Source: Neisseria uirgultaei (GTDB lineage Bacteria; Pseudomonadota; Gammaproteobacteria; Burkholderiales; Neisseriaceae). From it: a DNA stretch of 64,000 nucleotides. The notes beneath the pieces are model-generated. The model searched no databases and was not told the origin of the DNA. It saw only the letters and a program-made list of their open reading frames with translations. The position numbers were made by a program, and so were the translations under genes. The stretch covers positions 62,001-126,000 of the forward strand of contig NZ_CAUIYF010000005.1 of NCBI RefSeq assembly GCF_962719845.1, written 5' to 3'. This document shows, one piece after another, positions 1 to 9,329 of the stretch. Numbering within the stretch: position 1 is the first letter of the stretch; every line of letters starts with the position of its first letter.

Positions 1-131
1 CCCGACTCTCCTTCGCCCAAAGGCAAAAACACCCTCGGATGTCCGTTCCACTGCTCGTTGTCCGGTCCCGAGCAATACAGCGGCAGATTTTCCGGCAACA
101 CGGAAATTTCCTGCGGATTCAGATTGTCCAT
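1..131 (-). CDS. CHCC-type zinc-finger domain protein (3' end outside window)
   Basis: Only the first 43 codons are present, reading leftwards from an ATG at 131 and running off the window edge. The peptide contains a Tyr-Cys-Ser-Gly-Pro followed by Trp-Asn-Gly-His-Pro-Arg-Val, the first half (Cys and His) of the short zf-CHCC domain found in small bacterial proteins related to the mitochondrial complex I subunit NDUFS6. The second Cys pair would lie beyond the window. Function in bacteria is not settled. The family identification is from motif recognition only. Confidence 0.7.
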   Translation of the reverse strand, partial: MDNLNPQEISVLPENLPLYCSGPDNEQWNGHPRVFLPLGEGES

Positions 132-246
132 TCGATTTTCCTTCACGTGGTTGGTGTACGCCTATTTTACGCCATCGGCAGGCTAAAGGATATTTTCGGC
201 GCAAAGCCGCAATCCGCTATAATCCCCACTTTTCAGACGGCATACT

Positions 247-744
247 ATGACTGCGCTTACCCTTCCGGAAGACATCCGCCAACAAGAGCCATCCGTTCTG
301 CTCTATACCCTCGTTTCCGCCTACCTCGAACACACCGCCCAAACCGGCGACGAATCCCTCTCCTGCCTGTCCGACGACCAGCACACGCTGACCGCATTCT
401 GCTACCTCGACAGCCAAGTCGAAGAAGGCGGCTTCGTACAGCTTATCGCCTCCGGCTACGGCGAATACATTTTCCGCAACCCGCTTGCCGACAGCCTGCG
501 CCGCTGGAAAATCAAAGCCGTGCCGAAAGTCTTGGACAAAGCCAAAGCCCTCTACGAACAACACGGCGAAAACATCGAAACGCTTGCCGACGAAGGGCGG
601 GACATCCCTTCCCTGCGCAAACAGTTCCCCGACTTTGAAGAATGGGACGGCGCATACTACGAAGCCGCCGAACAAGACCTGCCCCTGCTTGCAGAACACA
701 TACGGTCAAACTGGGAAACCTTCGCCCATATCGGGCAGGCGTGA
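247..744 (+). CDS. DMP19-type DNA-mimic protein (DUF4375 family)
   Basis: 165 aa, strongly acidic, with the C-terminal signature around Phe-Glu-Glu-Trp-Asp-Gly-Ala-Tyr-Tyr-Glu seen in the DMP19/DUF4375 family. The Neisseria DMP19 protein is described as a DNA mimic whose acidic surface competes with DNA for a MarR/Xre-type transcription factor (NHTF). No signal peptide or membrane segment, so it is cytoplasmic. It sits just upstream of tyrB on the same strand, but an 80-bp gap makes co-transcription uncertain. The N-terminal half has no motif that I recognise. Confidence 0.75.
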   Translation: MTALTLPEDIRQQEPSVLLYTLVSAYLEHTAQTGDESLSCLSDDQHTLTAFCYLDSQVEEGGFVQLIASGYGEYIFRNPLADSLRRWKIKAVPKVLDKAKALYEQHGENIETLADEGRDIPSLRKQFPDFEEWDGAYYEAAEQDLPLLAEHIRSNWETFAHIGQA

Positions 745-825
745 TTGCGTCTGTTTCCAGCCCGTATAAAACAGCGTAAAATCGGCAAACCCGAATGACC
801 TTCCGTCCACATCAAGGAGCAAGCT

Positions 826-2019
826 ATGTTCTTCAAGCACATCGAAGCCGCCCCCGCCGATCCGATTCTCGGTTTGGGCGAAGCATTCAAAGCCGAAACC
901 CGCCCCGAAAAAGTCAACCTCGGCATCGGCGTGTACAAAGACGCATCCGGCGCGACACCCATTGTCAAAGCCGTCAAAGAGGCTGAAAAACGCCTGTTGG
1001 AAAGCGAAACCACCAAAAACTACCTGACCATCGACGGCGTTGCCGACTACAACGAGCAAACCCAAATCCTGCTGTTCGGCAAAGACCACGAAATCATCGC
1101 CAGCCGCCGCGCCAAAACAGCGCAAAGCCTTGGCGGTACAGGCGCATTGCGTATTGCGACCGAATTTGCCAAACGCCAGTTGAACGCGCAAACCATCTGG
1201 ATTTCCAATCCGACTTGGCCAAACCACAACGCCATCGCCAAAGCGGTCGGTATCCAAGACAAACCTTATCGCTACTATGATGCCGCCAAACACGGTTTGG
1301 ATTGGGACGGTATGATTGAAGACTTGAGCCAAGCGCAAAAAGGCGACATCGTCCTGCTGCACGGCTGCTGCCACAACCCTACCGGCATCGACCCTACGCC
1401 CGAACAATGGGAAACTCTGGCAAAACTTTCTGCCGAAAAAGGCTGGCTGCCGCTGTTTGACTTTGCCTACCAAGGCTTCGGCAACGGTCTGGAAGAAGAT
1501 GCCTACGGCTTGCGCGTGTTCTTGAAACACAATACAGAATTGCTGATTGCCAGCTCTTATTCCAAAAACTTCGGTATGTACAACGAGCGCGTCGGCGCGT
1601 TCACTTTGGTGGCCGAAGACGAAGCAACCGCCGCCCGCGCCCACAGCCAAGTCAAAACCATCATCCGTACCTTGTATTCCAATCCGGCTTCACACGGTGC
1701 GAACACCATTGCGCTGGTGTTGAAAAATGATGATTTGAAAGCCCAATGGATTGCCGAACTCGATGAAATGCGTGGCCGCATCAAAACCATGCGCCAAAAA
1801 TTTGTCGAGTTGCTCAAGGCCAAAGGTGCTAACCAAGACTTTGATTTCATTATCGAACAAAACGGCATGTTCTCTTTCAGCGGCTTGACTCCCGAACAAG
1901 TTGACCGTTTGAAAAACGAGTTTGCCATTTATGCCGTCCGCTCCGGCCGCATCAACGTCGCCGGCATTACCGACGACAACATCGATTATCTGTGCGAAAG
2001 CATTGTAAAAGTACTGTAA
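826..2019 (+). CDS. tyrB: Aromatic amino acid aminotransferase
   Basis: 397 aa, the usual length of class I aspartate/aromatic aminotransferases. It transfers the amino group between aromatic amino acids (or aspartate) and 2-oxoglutarate using PLP in the cytoplasm. Visible features are the N-terminal Asn-Leu-Gly-Ile-Gly-Val-Tyr motif, the Pro-Thr-Trp-Pro-Asn-His loop, the His-Asn-Pro-Thr-Gly substrate-binding motif and the PLP lysine K247 in Ser-Tyr-Ser-Lys-Asn-Phe-Gly. The ATG is preceded by an AAGGAG ribosome site. Aromatic versus aspartate preference cannot be decided from sequence alone. Confidence 0.9.
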   Translation: MFFKHIEAAPADPILGLGEAFKAETRPEKVNLGIGVYKDASGATPIVKAVKEAEKRLLESETTKNYLTIDGVADYNEQTQILLFGKDHEIIASRRAKTAQSLGGTGALRIATEFAKRQLNAQTIWISNPTWPNHNAIAKAVGIQDKPYRYYDAAKHGLDWDGMIEDLSQAQKGDIVLLHGCCHNPTGIDPTPEQWETLAKLSAEKGWLPLFDFAYQGFGNGLEEDAYGLRVFLKHNTELLIASSYSKNFGMYNERVGAFTLVAEDEATAARAHSQVKTIIRTLYSNPASHGANTIALVLKNDDLKAQWIAELDEMRGRIKTMRQKFVELLKAKGANQDFDFIIEQNGMFSFSGLTPEQVDRLKNEFAIYAVRSGRINVAGITDDNIDYLCESIVKVL

Positions 2020-2048
2020 AAGTACTGTAAAAAGCGCAGCTATATGAA

Positions 2049-2082
2049 ATGCCGTCTGAACCTCAACCAGTTCAGACGGCAT
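2049..2082 (+). terminator. Inverted DUS pair downstream of tyrB
   Basis: Two uptake sequences in opposite orientation (ATGCCGTCTGAAC ... GTTCAGACGGCAT) form a 13-bp stem followed by a T-rich run, the standard Neisseria arrangement that doubles as a Rho-independent terminator. Confidence 0.85.
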
Positions 2083-2219
2083 CTGTTTTTTGTTAAAAAA
2101 CAATAAACTATAACAATTTCAAACAAGCTGAAAACATCTATAAAACCAACCCAATATGATGAACTCAAATAAAAAATACGAATATCATCATTCTCAAATT
2201 CAAAATTTGAACGCCACAG

Positions 2220-2330
2220 TATAGTGGATTAACTTTAAACCAGTACGGCGTTGCGTTGCCTCGCCTTGCCGTACTATCTGTACTGCCTGCGGCTTCGTCG
2301 CCTTGTCCTGATTTTTGTTAATCCACTATA
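2220..2330. repeat. Correia element, shortened (111 bp)
   Basis: Begins TATAGTGGATTAA and ends TTAATCCACTATA, the terminal inverted repeats of Correia elements. At about 111 bp it is the internally deleted form and lacks the central segment that carries the IHF-type site in full-length copies. It lies with dRS3 copies in the 520-bp gene-free interval between convergent tyrB and hemC; I see no gene in that interval. Confidence 0.92.
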
Positions 2331-2362
2331 TTATCCGAAGCCACAAAAACCTTTCCGCCGTC

Positions 2363-2458
2363 ATTCCCGCGCAGGCGGGAATCCGGGAACCCAATGCTGC
2401 AAGAATTGATTAGAAACAACTGAAACCGAGCAAACTGGATTCCCGCCTGCGCGGGAAT
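2363..2458. repeat. Pair of dRS3 repeats
   Basis: Two 20-bp dRS3 units (ATTCCCGCGCAGGCGGGAAT at 2363-2382 and ATTCCCGCCTGCGCGGGAAT at 2439-2458) bracket a 56-bp spacer. This is the smallest form of a neisserial intergenic mosaic element. Confidence 0.85.
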
Positions 2459-2540
2459 GACGAAATAAGGCGAGCAAAAATGATGGAACAAATTAATTAA
2501 AAACAATAACTTATATTATTTTCTTAAATTTTCGATAAAA

Positions 2541-3476
2541 TCAATTTTCCGTATTCAATACCGCCTCAATCAATTCCTGCGCACCGTCGTCCGCCAATTT
2601 CTTAGCGACTGCGCGTCCGAGCGCGTCGGCGTATTCGGCAGGTGCTTGCGCGTCCGCCTGCAACACAACCGAACCGTCAGGATGACCGACCAAGCCGCGC
2701 AAGGTCAGCAAGCCGTTTTCTTCCGTGCAATATGCGGCCAGCGGCACTTGGCAGCTTCCGCCCAAAGCGCGTGCGAGGGCGCGTTCGGCGGTAACGCAGG
2801 CATTGGTAACGCCGTGGTTCAAGGGTTTCAAAACCTCATACAAATCTTCGCGGTGCGCGGCAATTTCAATACCCAATGCGCCTTGTCCGGCGGCAGGCAG
2901 GCTGTCGGATTCCGACAAAATCATGCGGATGCGTCCGTCCAATTCCAGACGCTGCAAACCGGCGGCGGCAAGGATAATTGCGTCGTATTCGCCATTGTCC
3001 AACTTGGACAAACGGGTTTGCACATTGCCGCGCAAAGGTTTGATAAGCAAATGCGGATAGCGCGCGCGCAACTGGGCTTCGCGGCGCAGGCTGGATGTGC
3101 CGACAACCGCGCCTTCGGGCATTTCTTCCAAACGCGCGTATTGGTTGGACACAAACGCGTCAAACGGATTGGCGCGTTCGCCGATGGCGGCAAGCGCGAA
3201 ACCTTCGGGCAAATCCATCGGCACGTCCTTAATCGAATGCACCGCCAAATCGGCGCGACCGTCATATAAAGCCTGTTCCAACTCTTTGACAAACAAGCCT
3301 TTACCACCGACTTTTGACAAAGTTCTGTCCAAAATCCGGTCGCCGCGCGTGGTCATGCCCAAGATTTCGACTTCGCAATCGGGATACAGCGCCTTCAGAC
3401 GGCCTTGGATATGTTTCGCCTGCCACATAGCAAGCAGGCTTTCGCGGCTGGCGATGACGAGTTTTTTCGGGTTCAT
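2541..3476 (-). CDS. hemC: Porphobilinogen deaminase (hydroxymethylbilane synthase)
   Basis: 311 aa from the ATG at 3476. An upstream in-frame TTG at 3491 would add five residues but has no better ribosome site. The enzyme polymerises four porphobilinogens into hydroxymethylbilane in haem synthesis. The dipyrromethane cofactor attaches to C242 in Gly-Gly-Ser-Cys-Gln-Val-Pro, the same number as in E. coli HemC. Other conserved blocks are [16 protein letters not shown] and Leu-Arg-Gly-Asn-Val. It is divergent from ybeY, with about 118 bp between the starts. Confidence 0.94.
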   Translation of the reverse strand: MNPKKLVIASRESLLAMWQAKHIQGRLKALYPDCEVEILGMTTRGDRILDRTLSKVGGKGLFVKELEQALYDGRADLAVHSIKDVPMDLPEGFALAAIGERANPFDAFVSNQYARLEEMPEGAVVGTSSLRREAQLRARYPHLLIKPLRGNVQTRLSKLDNGEYDAIILAAAGLQRLELDGRIRMILSESDSLPAAGQGALGIEIAAHREDLYEVLKPLNHGVTNACVTAERALARALGGSCQVPLAAYCTEENGLLTLRGLVGHPDGSVVLQADAQAPAEYADALGRAVAKKLADDGAQELIEAVLNTEN

Positions 3477-3594
3477 GTTCAATGCGTTCAAAGAATGGAA
3501 ACGGCGTGAAGTCTATCATATTTTGAACGTTTCTTCAGACGGCACCGTCAGGTCTATGTTATATTTACGCCCACAAAACACGAAACCCGCCACA

Positions 3595-4110
3595 ATGAAA
3601 CGCGCCAAAAAATACCCTTTCTTAACGTTGCAGCGGCAACGTTTCCATTTGAACTTTGAAAACGCCTCTTCCGCCGCCGGCATCCCCGCCGAACGTGATT
3701 TCTACCGCTGGGCTTGGTCTGCCCTGAAAAGCGGATACCGCCGCGCCGACATCGGTTTGATCCTTTTGGACGAAGAAGCAGCACGCGCCTACAACCGCGA
3801 CTACCGGGGCAAAGATTACGCCACCAATGTATTGAGTTTCGCGCTCAACGAAGGCGAAACCCTGCCCGGTCAAGTTTCGGAAAAACTGTACGGCGATTTG
3901 ATTATCTGCCCGCAAGTCGTATTGAAAGAAGCCGCCGAACAAGGCAAAACATCCGAGCAGCATTTTGCCCACCTGACCATACACGGTACGCTGCACCTGA
4001 TGGGCTACGACCACATCGAAGACGATGAAGCCGAAATAATGGAAGCCGAAGAAATCCGCCTGATGCGGGCGGCAGGCTTCCCCAACCCCTACCGAGAGGA
4101 CGGACATTAA
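3595..4110 (+). CDS. ybeY: Endoribonuclease YbeY (rRNA maturation)
   Basis: 171 aa from the ATG at 3595; longer upstream reading runs antisense to hemC. YbeY is a single-strand endoribonuclease needed for 16S rRNA 3' maturation and ribosome quality control. The zinc site is seen as His-Gly-Thr-Leu-His-Leu-Met-Gly-Tyr-Asp-His, with the three His of the family near the C terminus. The Asn-Val-Leu-Ser-Phe motif is also present. corC starts one base after the stop, so the two are translated from one message, as ybeY-corC pairs often are. Confidence 0.93.
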   Translation: MKRAKKYPFLTLQRQRFHLNFENASSAAGIPAERDFYRWAWSALKSGYRRADIGLILLDEEAARAYNRDYRGKDYATNVLSFALNEGETLPGQVSEKLYGDLIICPQVVLKEAAEQGKTSEQHFAHLTIHGTLHLMGYDHIEDDEAEIMEAEEIRLMRAAGFPNPYREDGH

Positions 4111-4111
4111 A

Positions 4112-4936
4112 ATGGACGGCGCACAACCGAAAACAAATTTTTTTGAACGCCTGATTGCCCGACTCGCCCGCGAACCCGATTCCGCCGAAGACGTATTAAA
4201 CCTGCTTCGGCAGGCGCACGAACAGGAAGTATTTGATGCGGATACGCTTTTAAGGTTGGAAAAAGTCCTCGATTTTTCCGATTTGGAAGTGCGCGACGCG
4301 ATGATTACGCGCAGCCGTATGAACGTTTTGAAAGAAAACGACAGCATCGAACGCATCACCGCCTACGTTATCGACACCGCCCATTCGCGCTTCCCCGTCA
4401 TCGGCGAAGACAAAGACGAAGTTTTGGGCATTTTGCACGCCAAAGACCTGCTCAAATATATGTTCAACCCCGAGCAGTTCCACCTCAAATCCATTCTCCG
4501 TCCCGCCGTCTTCGTCCCCGAAGGCAAATCACTGAACGCGCTTTTAAAAGAGTTCCGCGAACAGCGCAACCATATGGCAATCGTTATCGACGAATACGGT
4601 GGCACATCGGGTTTGGTAACTTTTGAAGACATCATCGAGCAAATCGTCGGCGACATCGAAGACGAGTTTGACGAAGACGAAAGCGCGGACAACATCCACG
4701 CCGTTTCCGCCGAACGCTGGCGTATCAACGCCGTTACCGAAATCGAAGACATCAACGCCTTTTTCGGCACGGATTACAGCAGCGAAGAAGCCGATACCAT
4801 CGGCGGACTGGTCATTCAGGAATTGGGACACCTGCCCGTGCGCGGCGAAAAAGTCCTTATCGGCGGTTTGCAGTTCACTGTCGCCCGCGCCGACAACCGC
4901 CGCCTGCATACTCTGATGGCAACACGCGTAAAATAA
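4112..4936 (+). CDS. corC: CorC/HlyC-family CBS-pair protein
   Basis: 274 aa. Two CBS repeats occupy roughly residues 60-180 (Asp-Ala-Met-Ile-Thr-Arg-Ser starts the first), followed by the CorC/HlyC C-terminal domain (about 195-270) with Ala-Asp-Thr-Ile-Gly-Gly. There are no membrane segments. In enterobacteria CorC is linked to magnesium/cobalt efflux, but the biochemical role is poorly defined. It is translationally coupled to ybeY and followed by an inverted DUS terminator. Confidence 0.85.
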   Translation: MDGAQPKTNFFERLIARLAREPDSAEDVLNLLRQAHEQEVFDADTLLRLEKVLDFSDLEVRDAMITRSRMNVLKENDSIERITAYVIDTAHSRFPVIGEDKDEVLGILHAKDLLKYMFNPEQFHLKSILRPAVFVPEGKSLNALLKEFREQRNHMAIVIDEYGGTSGLVTFEDIIEQIVGDIEDEFDEDESADNIHAVSAERWRINAVTEIEDINAFFGTDYSSEEADTIGGLVIQELGHLPVRGEKVLIGGLQFTVARADNRRLHTLMATRVK

Positions 4937-4953
4937 AGTTTGCCCTATAAAAC

Positions 4954-4992
4954 AAATGCCGTCTGAACCCGATACGGTTTCAGACGGCATTT
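4954..4992. terminator. Bidirectional inverted DUS terminator
   Basis: AAATGCCGTCTGAA and its complement are separated by a short loop between the convergent corC and the NhaC-type gene, so the hairpin can serve both strands. Confidence 0.85.
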
Positions 4993-5002
4993 CCCTAACC
5001 GG

Positions 5003-6382
5003 CTACTTCCTGCTCAAAGTCAGCCCCGTCCAACCGAACAGAAGTGTCAAAGCCAGACTCAAATAGCAGAAAAAGGCATAGGGCAGATATTCCCACACCG
5101 GCACGCCCAGCGCGTGGCTGATGAACACGCCGCACACGCTCCACGGAACAAGCGGATTGATGACCGTACCCGCGTCTTCCAGCGTGCGAGAGAGGTTGCG
5201 CGAATGCAGGCCGAGTTTGTCGTAAACGGGTTTGAACGTTTCTCCCGAAAGCAGGATGCTCAAATATTGCTCTCCAATCAGGAAGTTCACTCCAACCGAA
5301 GTCATGGCGACGCTGAATGTGGCGCGCCCGGCATTCGTCAAAAAGCTGCGGACGGCATCCAGCAGGGAAGGAATTACACCGAGCGCAAACAACAGTCCGC
5401 CCAAACTCATACCAAGGATAACGATGGTCTGCGTGAAAAACATACTTTCCAAACCGCCGCGCGAAATGAGTTTGGCGATGTCTTTAAACGCTTCGCCTTC
5501 GAGTTTGTAGCCGCCGTAAAACCACGCGCCGAGCTGACGCAGATCGGGCGTGCTGTGCAGATACGTTACAGCAACGGCAACCATGACGGTAAAGAGCATG
5601 GCAACGACGGCGTTGACGCGCATCAGCGCAAGAACGACCAACAGCGCAAACGGAATCAGCGAATAGCCGTGCACCAATCCCGTGGCTTCAAGCTGGCTGC
5701 GGAAGGATTCGACGCTGCCCATATCGTATGCCGCGACATTCGGCAAAAGCCACAGCATCAGTGCCGCGCTGATAAGCCATGCGGGGATGGTGGTGTACAT
5801 CATATTTTTGATGTGTTCAAACAGGTCGATACCGACGATAGAGGCGGAAATGCCCGTGGTGTCGGAAAGCGGGGACATTTTGTCGCCAAAAAATGCGCCC
5901 GAAACAATCGCGCCCGCCGTCATCGCCATATCGGCATGAAACGCCGCCGCCATCCCCATAAAGGCAACGCCGACCGTAGCGCAGGTGGTCAGGCTGCTGC
6001 CGATGGACACGCCGATGACGGAACACAGCGCGAAGGCGGAAAAATAAAAATAAGTCGGGGAAATCAGTCCGAAACCGTAATACATCAGCGTCGGAATCGC
6101 GCCGCTCATCATCAGCGCGCTGACCATCAGCCCGATGAAGAAAAACAGGTAAATCGCGCCCATACCCTGATTCAACGCGCCTATCATGCCCTGCTGCATA
6201 TCGTTGTATTTCAAACCGCGCGCCAAGCCGTACAAAATCAGCACGACGATGGCGGCAATAATGGACATATGCGGCAGCCACTCCAATGAAATGATGGTAT
6301 AGCCCATCGCGGCAATCAGAGCGACGACGACGGCAAGTGCCTCACCGCGCGGCATATCGAGTAAGGATTTGAAAGCAAACAT
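5003..6382 (-). CDS. nhaC: NhaC-family Na+/H+ antiporter (first of two)
   Basis: 459 aa, about 11 hydrophobic segments, inner membrane. The signature Phe-Phe-Gly-Asp-Lys-Met-Ser-Pro-Leu-Ser-Asp-Thr-Thr (about residues 165-178) is the NhaC/MleN family motif. Predicted role is Na+/H+ exchange, though some family members exchange malate and lactate. A second NhaC-type protein is encoded about 6 kb downstream; the two are distant in sequence and orientation. The symbol is by family. Confidence 0.82.
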   Translation of the reverse strand: MFAFKSLLDMPRGEALAVVVALIAAMGYTIISLEWLPHMSIIAAIVVLILYGLARGLKYNDMQQGMIGALNQGMGAIYLFFFIGLMVSALMMSGAIPTLMYYGFGLISPTYFYFSAFALCSVIGVSIGSSLTTCATVGVAFMGMAAAFHADMAMTAGAIVSGAFFGDKMSPLSDTTGISASIVGIDLFEHIKNMMYTTIPAWLISAALMLWLLPNVAAYDMGSVESFRSQLEATGLVHGYSLIPFALLVVLALMRVNAVVAMLFTVMVAVAVTYLHSTPDLRQLGAWFYGGYKLEGEAFKDIAKLISRGGLESMFFTQTIVILGMSLGGLLFALGVIPSLLDAVRSFLTNAGRATFSVAMTSVGVNFLIGEQYLSILLSGETFKPVYDKLGLHSRNLSRTLEDAGTVINPLVPWSVCGVFISHALGVPVWEYLPYAFFCYLSLALTLLFGWTGLTLSRK

Positions 6383-6626
6383 GATTCTTTGCCCGATTTG
6401 ATATAAAGTTAACGGATTCTAACACACCATACCGAATCCGCCCGACGTTTTCAGACGGCATTTTAGCGTTTTACAAAAGCCGGACAGAAACAAAACGGCA
6501 ATTTTCTCAATTTAAATTAATTTTTTTGAAATATAATTTTTTATTTTTTTATTTGTTGGCATATAAGACTTTTATGGATTGAAGTATTAAAACCTCGGCA
6601 CACACGCCGCAAACACCGGTACGCAA

Positions 6627-6659
6627 AAATGCCGTCTGAAAGATGTTCAGACGGCATTT
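6627..6659 (-). terminator. Inverted DUS terminator after the sugar permease
   Basis: AAATGCCGTCTGAA ... TTCAGACGGCATTT with a 5-bp loop lies just past the stop of the permease gene. The rest of 6383-6626 is AT-rich and holds no gene that I can see. Confidence 0.8.
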
Positions 6660-6672
6660 CTCAAGAAAAAGA

Positions 6673-7896
6673 TTATTTGTCCGCCCGATACCCGTACACC
6701 GCAAAAAACACGATGTAGAGATAACAGATGACGGAAACGACAAACGAAGACATCAGGGTGTAAGTATCCGCCGCCCAACCTTGAATCACCGGCACGACCG
6801 CACCGCCGACAATCGCGGTACACAGCACACCGGAAGCCGCGTTGGTGAATTTGCCCAATCCTTTGGTTGCCAAAGAGAAAATCGTCGGGAACATAATCGA
6901 GTTGAAAAAACCGATGGCAAGCAGCGACCACATCGCCACATCCGCATTGCCGCTGCCCGTCGCCATCGCGACGGCAAGCAGCACGACCGCAGCCGATGCG
7001 TTAAACGCCAGATAGCGGTTGGGCGCAAATTTCGCCATTACTGCCGAACCGAGGAAACGTCCGACCATCGCGCCGCCCCAATAGAACGACAGGTAATGCG
7101 CGGCAGAAGCATGATCCAGCCCTTTCAGATAACCCAATACGTTGACCATCAGCGAACCGATGGAGACTTCCGCACCGACATAGCAGAAAATGCCTGCCGC
7201 GCCGAACACGAGATGTTTGTACTGCCACACGCCGGTTTTGCCGTCGTGGTTGTGTTCGCTTTCTTCGGCGGCAATTTTTTGCGCGTCGGGCAGACGGATC
7301 AGTTTGACAAATACGGCAAGGATAATCAGCAGCCCCGCCAGCCCCAAATAGGGAATCTGTACGGAAGAAATCTGTTCCGCCTTGCTGACGGTTCGGGTTG
7401 CGTCCGCCAAAATCAGGAATGCGCCGATTTGCGGCGCAATGGTCGTACCCAAAGAATTGAACGCCTGAACCAGCGTCAGCGTTGCCGATTCCTTGCCGGG
7501 TTTCGCCAGCAGGGTTACATAAGGATTACCGGCAACCTGAAGCAGCGTTACGCCGGAAGCCAAAATAAACAACGCGCCCAAAAATACCGCGTAAGAATGG
7601 CTGCCCGCAGCAGGATAAAACAACAGGCATCCGACCGCCGTCAGCAGAAAGCCGCCGATAACACCGTTTTTATAGCCGACTTTGCCGACAAAAGCCCCCA
7701 TCGGGATGGACATCACCGCATAGGCGGTAAAGAAACAGAATTGAATCAGCATCGCCTGAACATAAGTCAGGTCGAAAATTTCTTTCAAATGAGGGATAAG
7801 GATGTCGTTCATGCAGGTAATAAAACCCATCATGAAGAACAGCGTAGTCAAGACGACCAACGGGGATGTATGGTTGTTTTGTGATTGCGCAGACAT
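6673..7896 (-). CDS. gluP: Glucose/galactose MFS permease, FucP/GluP family
   Basis: 407 aa with about 12 membrane segments. The N terminus has Thr-Leu-Phe-Phe-Met-Met-Gly-Phe-Ile-Thr-Cys-Met-Asn-Asp and a Gly-Ala-Phe-Val-Gly-Lys-Val-Gly-Tyr-Lys loop, typical of fucose/glucose-galactose H+ symporters. Expected role is proton-coupled glucose uptake, the main sugar entry in meningococci, which lack a glucose PTS. It stands alone, with an AAAGG ribosome site and a DUS terminator. Substrate is inferred from family. Confidence 0.88.
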   Translation of the reverse strand: MSAQSQNNHTSPLVVLTTLFFMMGFITCMNDILIPHLKEIFDLTYVQAMLIQFCFFTAYAVMSIPMGAFVGKVGYKNGVIGGFLLTAVGCLLFYPAAGSHSYAVFLGALFILASGVTLLQVAGNPYVTLLAKPGKESATLTLVQAFNSLGTTIAPQIGAFLILADATRTVSKAEQISSVQIPYLGLAGLLIILAVFVKLIRLPDAQKIAAEESEHNHDGKTGVWQYKHLVFGAAGIFCYVGAEVSIGSLMVNVLGYLKGLDHASAAHYLSFYWGGAMVGRFLGSAVMAKFAPNRYLAFNASAAVVLLAVAMATGSGNADVAMWSLLAIGFFNSIMFPTIFSLATKGLGKFTNAASGVLCTAIVGGAVVPVIQGWAADTYTLMSSFVVSVICYLYIVFFAVYGYRADK

Positions 7897-8102
7897 GATT
7901 TGCCTTTCATTTTATTGGAATACATTGCACGGTTCGGACGGCAAAAATTGACATTCTTCAAGGGCGGCGTGAATCATACTGACATTTCACAAATTTGCAA
8001 GCCGTCGGCATATCCTCGCCGGACAACATCCGTTATTATCCCGACAAGCACGCCGACGCTGTATTTTTTTCAATCCTCATTTTGATTTATCACAAACCGT
8101 AC

Positions 8103-8516
8103 ATGACCGTTTTTTCCGCCTACGCCGCCCTCGCCTTTTCCGCCTTCACTTCCGCCACCCTCCTGCCCGGCACATCGGAAGCCGCCTTTGCCCTATTCGT
8201 CCACCGCTTTTCCGAACATGCATACGGCGCATGGCTGTGCGCCGGCCTTGCCAACGGATTGGGCAGTATGGTTTCCTATTGGATGGGGCGTTTGCTGCCT
8301 TCCCGAAAAATGCCATCTGAAAAAACACTGAATCTGATGCGGCGTTTCGGTATTTGGCTGCTGCCGTTTGCGTGGCTGCCCGTCGTCGGCGACGCACTAC
8401 CGCTTGCCGCTGGCTGGCTGCGGTTGAATCCGTGGACAAGCGGGCTGATGCTGGTTATCGGCAAAACGGCGCGTTACGCCTTCATTCTGTGGGGAATGCA
8501 ATATTACGCCGCCTGA
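8103..8516 (+). CDS. Small DedA/YqaA-like inner membrane protein
   Basis: 137 aa from the ATG at 8103. Hydrophobic throughout, with Leu-Pro-Gly-Thr-Ser-Glu near residue 20, Gly-Leu-Gly-Ser-Met-Val-Ser-Tyr-Trp-Met-Gly and Trp-Leu-Pro-Val-Val-Gly-Asp, the pattern of YqaA proteins in the SNARE-associated/DedA superfamily. Members are implicated in lipid scrambling or envelope homeostasis; a specific role is unknown. A one-mismatch DUS (ATGCCATCTGAA) is embedded in the coding sequence near 8309. nth begins 45 bp downstream. Confidence 0.7.
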   Translation: MTVFSAYAALAFSAFTSATLLPGTSEAAFALFVHRFSEHAYGAWLCAGLANGLGSMVSYWMGRLLPSRKMPSEKTLNLMRRFGIWLLPFAWLPVVGDALPLAAGWLRLNPWTSGLMLVIGKTARYAFILWGMQYYAA

Positions 8517-8561
8517 ACCGTGCGTTATAATGCCGAACACACAAACCCACCGTATAAAAAA

Positions 8562-9191
8562 ATGAACAGACACATCCGCCAAGAAATTTTCGAACGTTTC
8601 CGCGCCGCCAATCCCCATCCGACCACCGAGCTGAATTTCAACTCCCCTTTCGAGCTTTTAATTGCCGTTCTGCTTTCGGCGCAGGCGACCGATGTCGGCG
8701 TAAACAAGGCGACGGCGAAGCTGTTTCCGATTGCCGATACGCCTCAGGCGATGTTGGATTTGGGCTTGGACGGCGTGATGGAATACACAAAAACCATCGG
8801 GCTGTATAAAACCAAGTCCAAACATATTATGCAAACCTGCCGCATCCTGCTGGAAAAATACAACGGCGAAGTGCCGGAAGACCGCGAGGCTTTGGAATCG
8901 TTGCCTGGCGTGGGGCGCAAAACGGCAAACGTGGTATTGAACACAGCGTTCGGCCATCCCGTCATGGCGGTCGATACGCATATTTTCCGCGTGTCCAACC
9001 GAACCAAAATCGCCCCCGGGAAAGATGTACGCGAAGTCGAAGACAAACTGATGCGCTTCATTCCTAAAGAATTTCTGATGGACGCGCACCACTGGCTGAT
9101 TTTGCACGGACGCTACACCTGCAAGGCACTCAAACCGCAATGCCAAACCTGCATCATCAACGATTTGTGCGAATATCCCGCCAAATCCTGA
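8562..9191 (+). CDS. nth: Endonuclease III (DNA glycosylase/AP lyase)
   Basis: 209 aa from the ATG at 8562; E. coli Nth has 211. It excises oxidised pyrimidines in base excision repair. Catalytic K120 (Leu-Pro-Gly-Val-Gly-Arg-Lys-Thr-Ala) and D138 (Val-Asp-Thr-His) match E. coli numbering, and the C terminus carries the 4Fe-4S loop Cys-X6-Cys-X2-Cys-X5-Cys. An upstream in-frame start at 8520 would add 14 residues of poor character. Confidence 0.95.
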   Translation: MNRHIRQEIFERFRAANPHPTTELNFNSPFELLIAVLLSAQATDVGVNKATAKLFPIADTPQAMLDLGLDGVMEYTKTIGLYKTKSKHIMQTCRILLEKYNGEVPEDREALESLPGVGRKTANVVLNTAFGHPVMAVDTHIFRVSNRTKIAPGKDVREVEDKLMRFIPKEFLMDAHHWLILHGRYTCKALKPQCQTCIINDLCEYPAKS

Positions 9192-9255
9192 CCCTCCCTT
9201 TCCGTTCAAAATGAAACGCTTGAAAATTCGGACGGACGTTGTAGAATTTCATCCC

Positions 9256-9294
9256 ATGCCGTCTGAAGCCGACAAAATGCGCTTCAGACGGCAT
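9256..9294 (+). terminator. Inverted DUS hairpin between nth and the protease gene
   Basis: ATGCCGTCTGAAGC and its complement with an 11-bp loop. It probably terminates nth transcripts ahead of the next gene. Confidence 0.75.
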
Positions 9295-9329
9295 TGAAGT
9301 CAATATCGGCACAACACAAAGGACGAAAC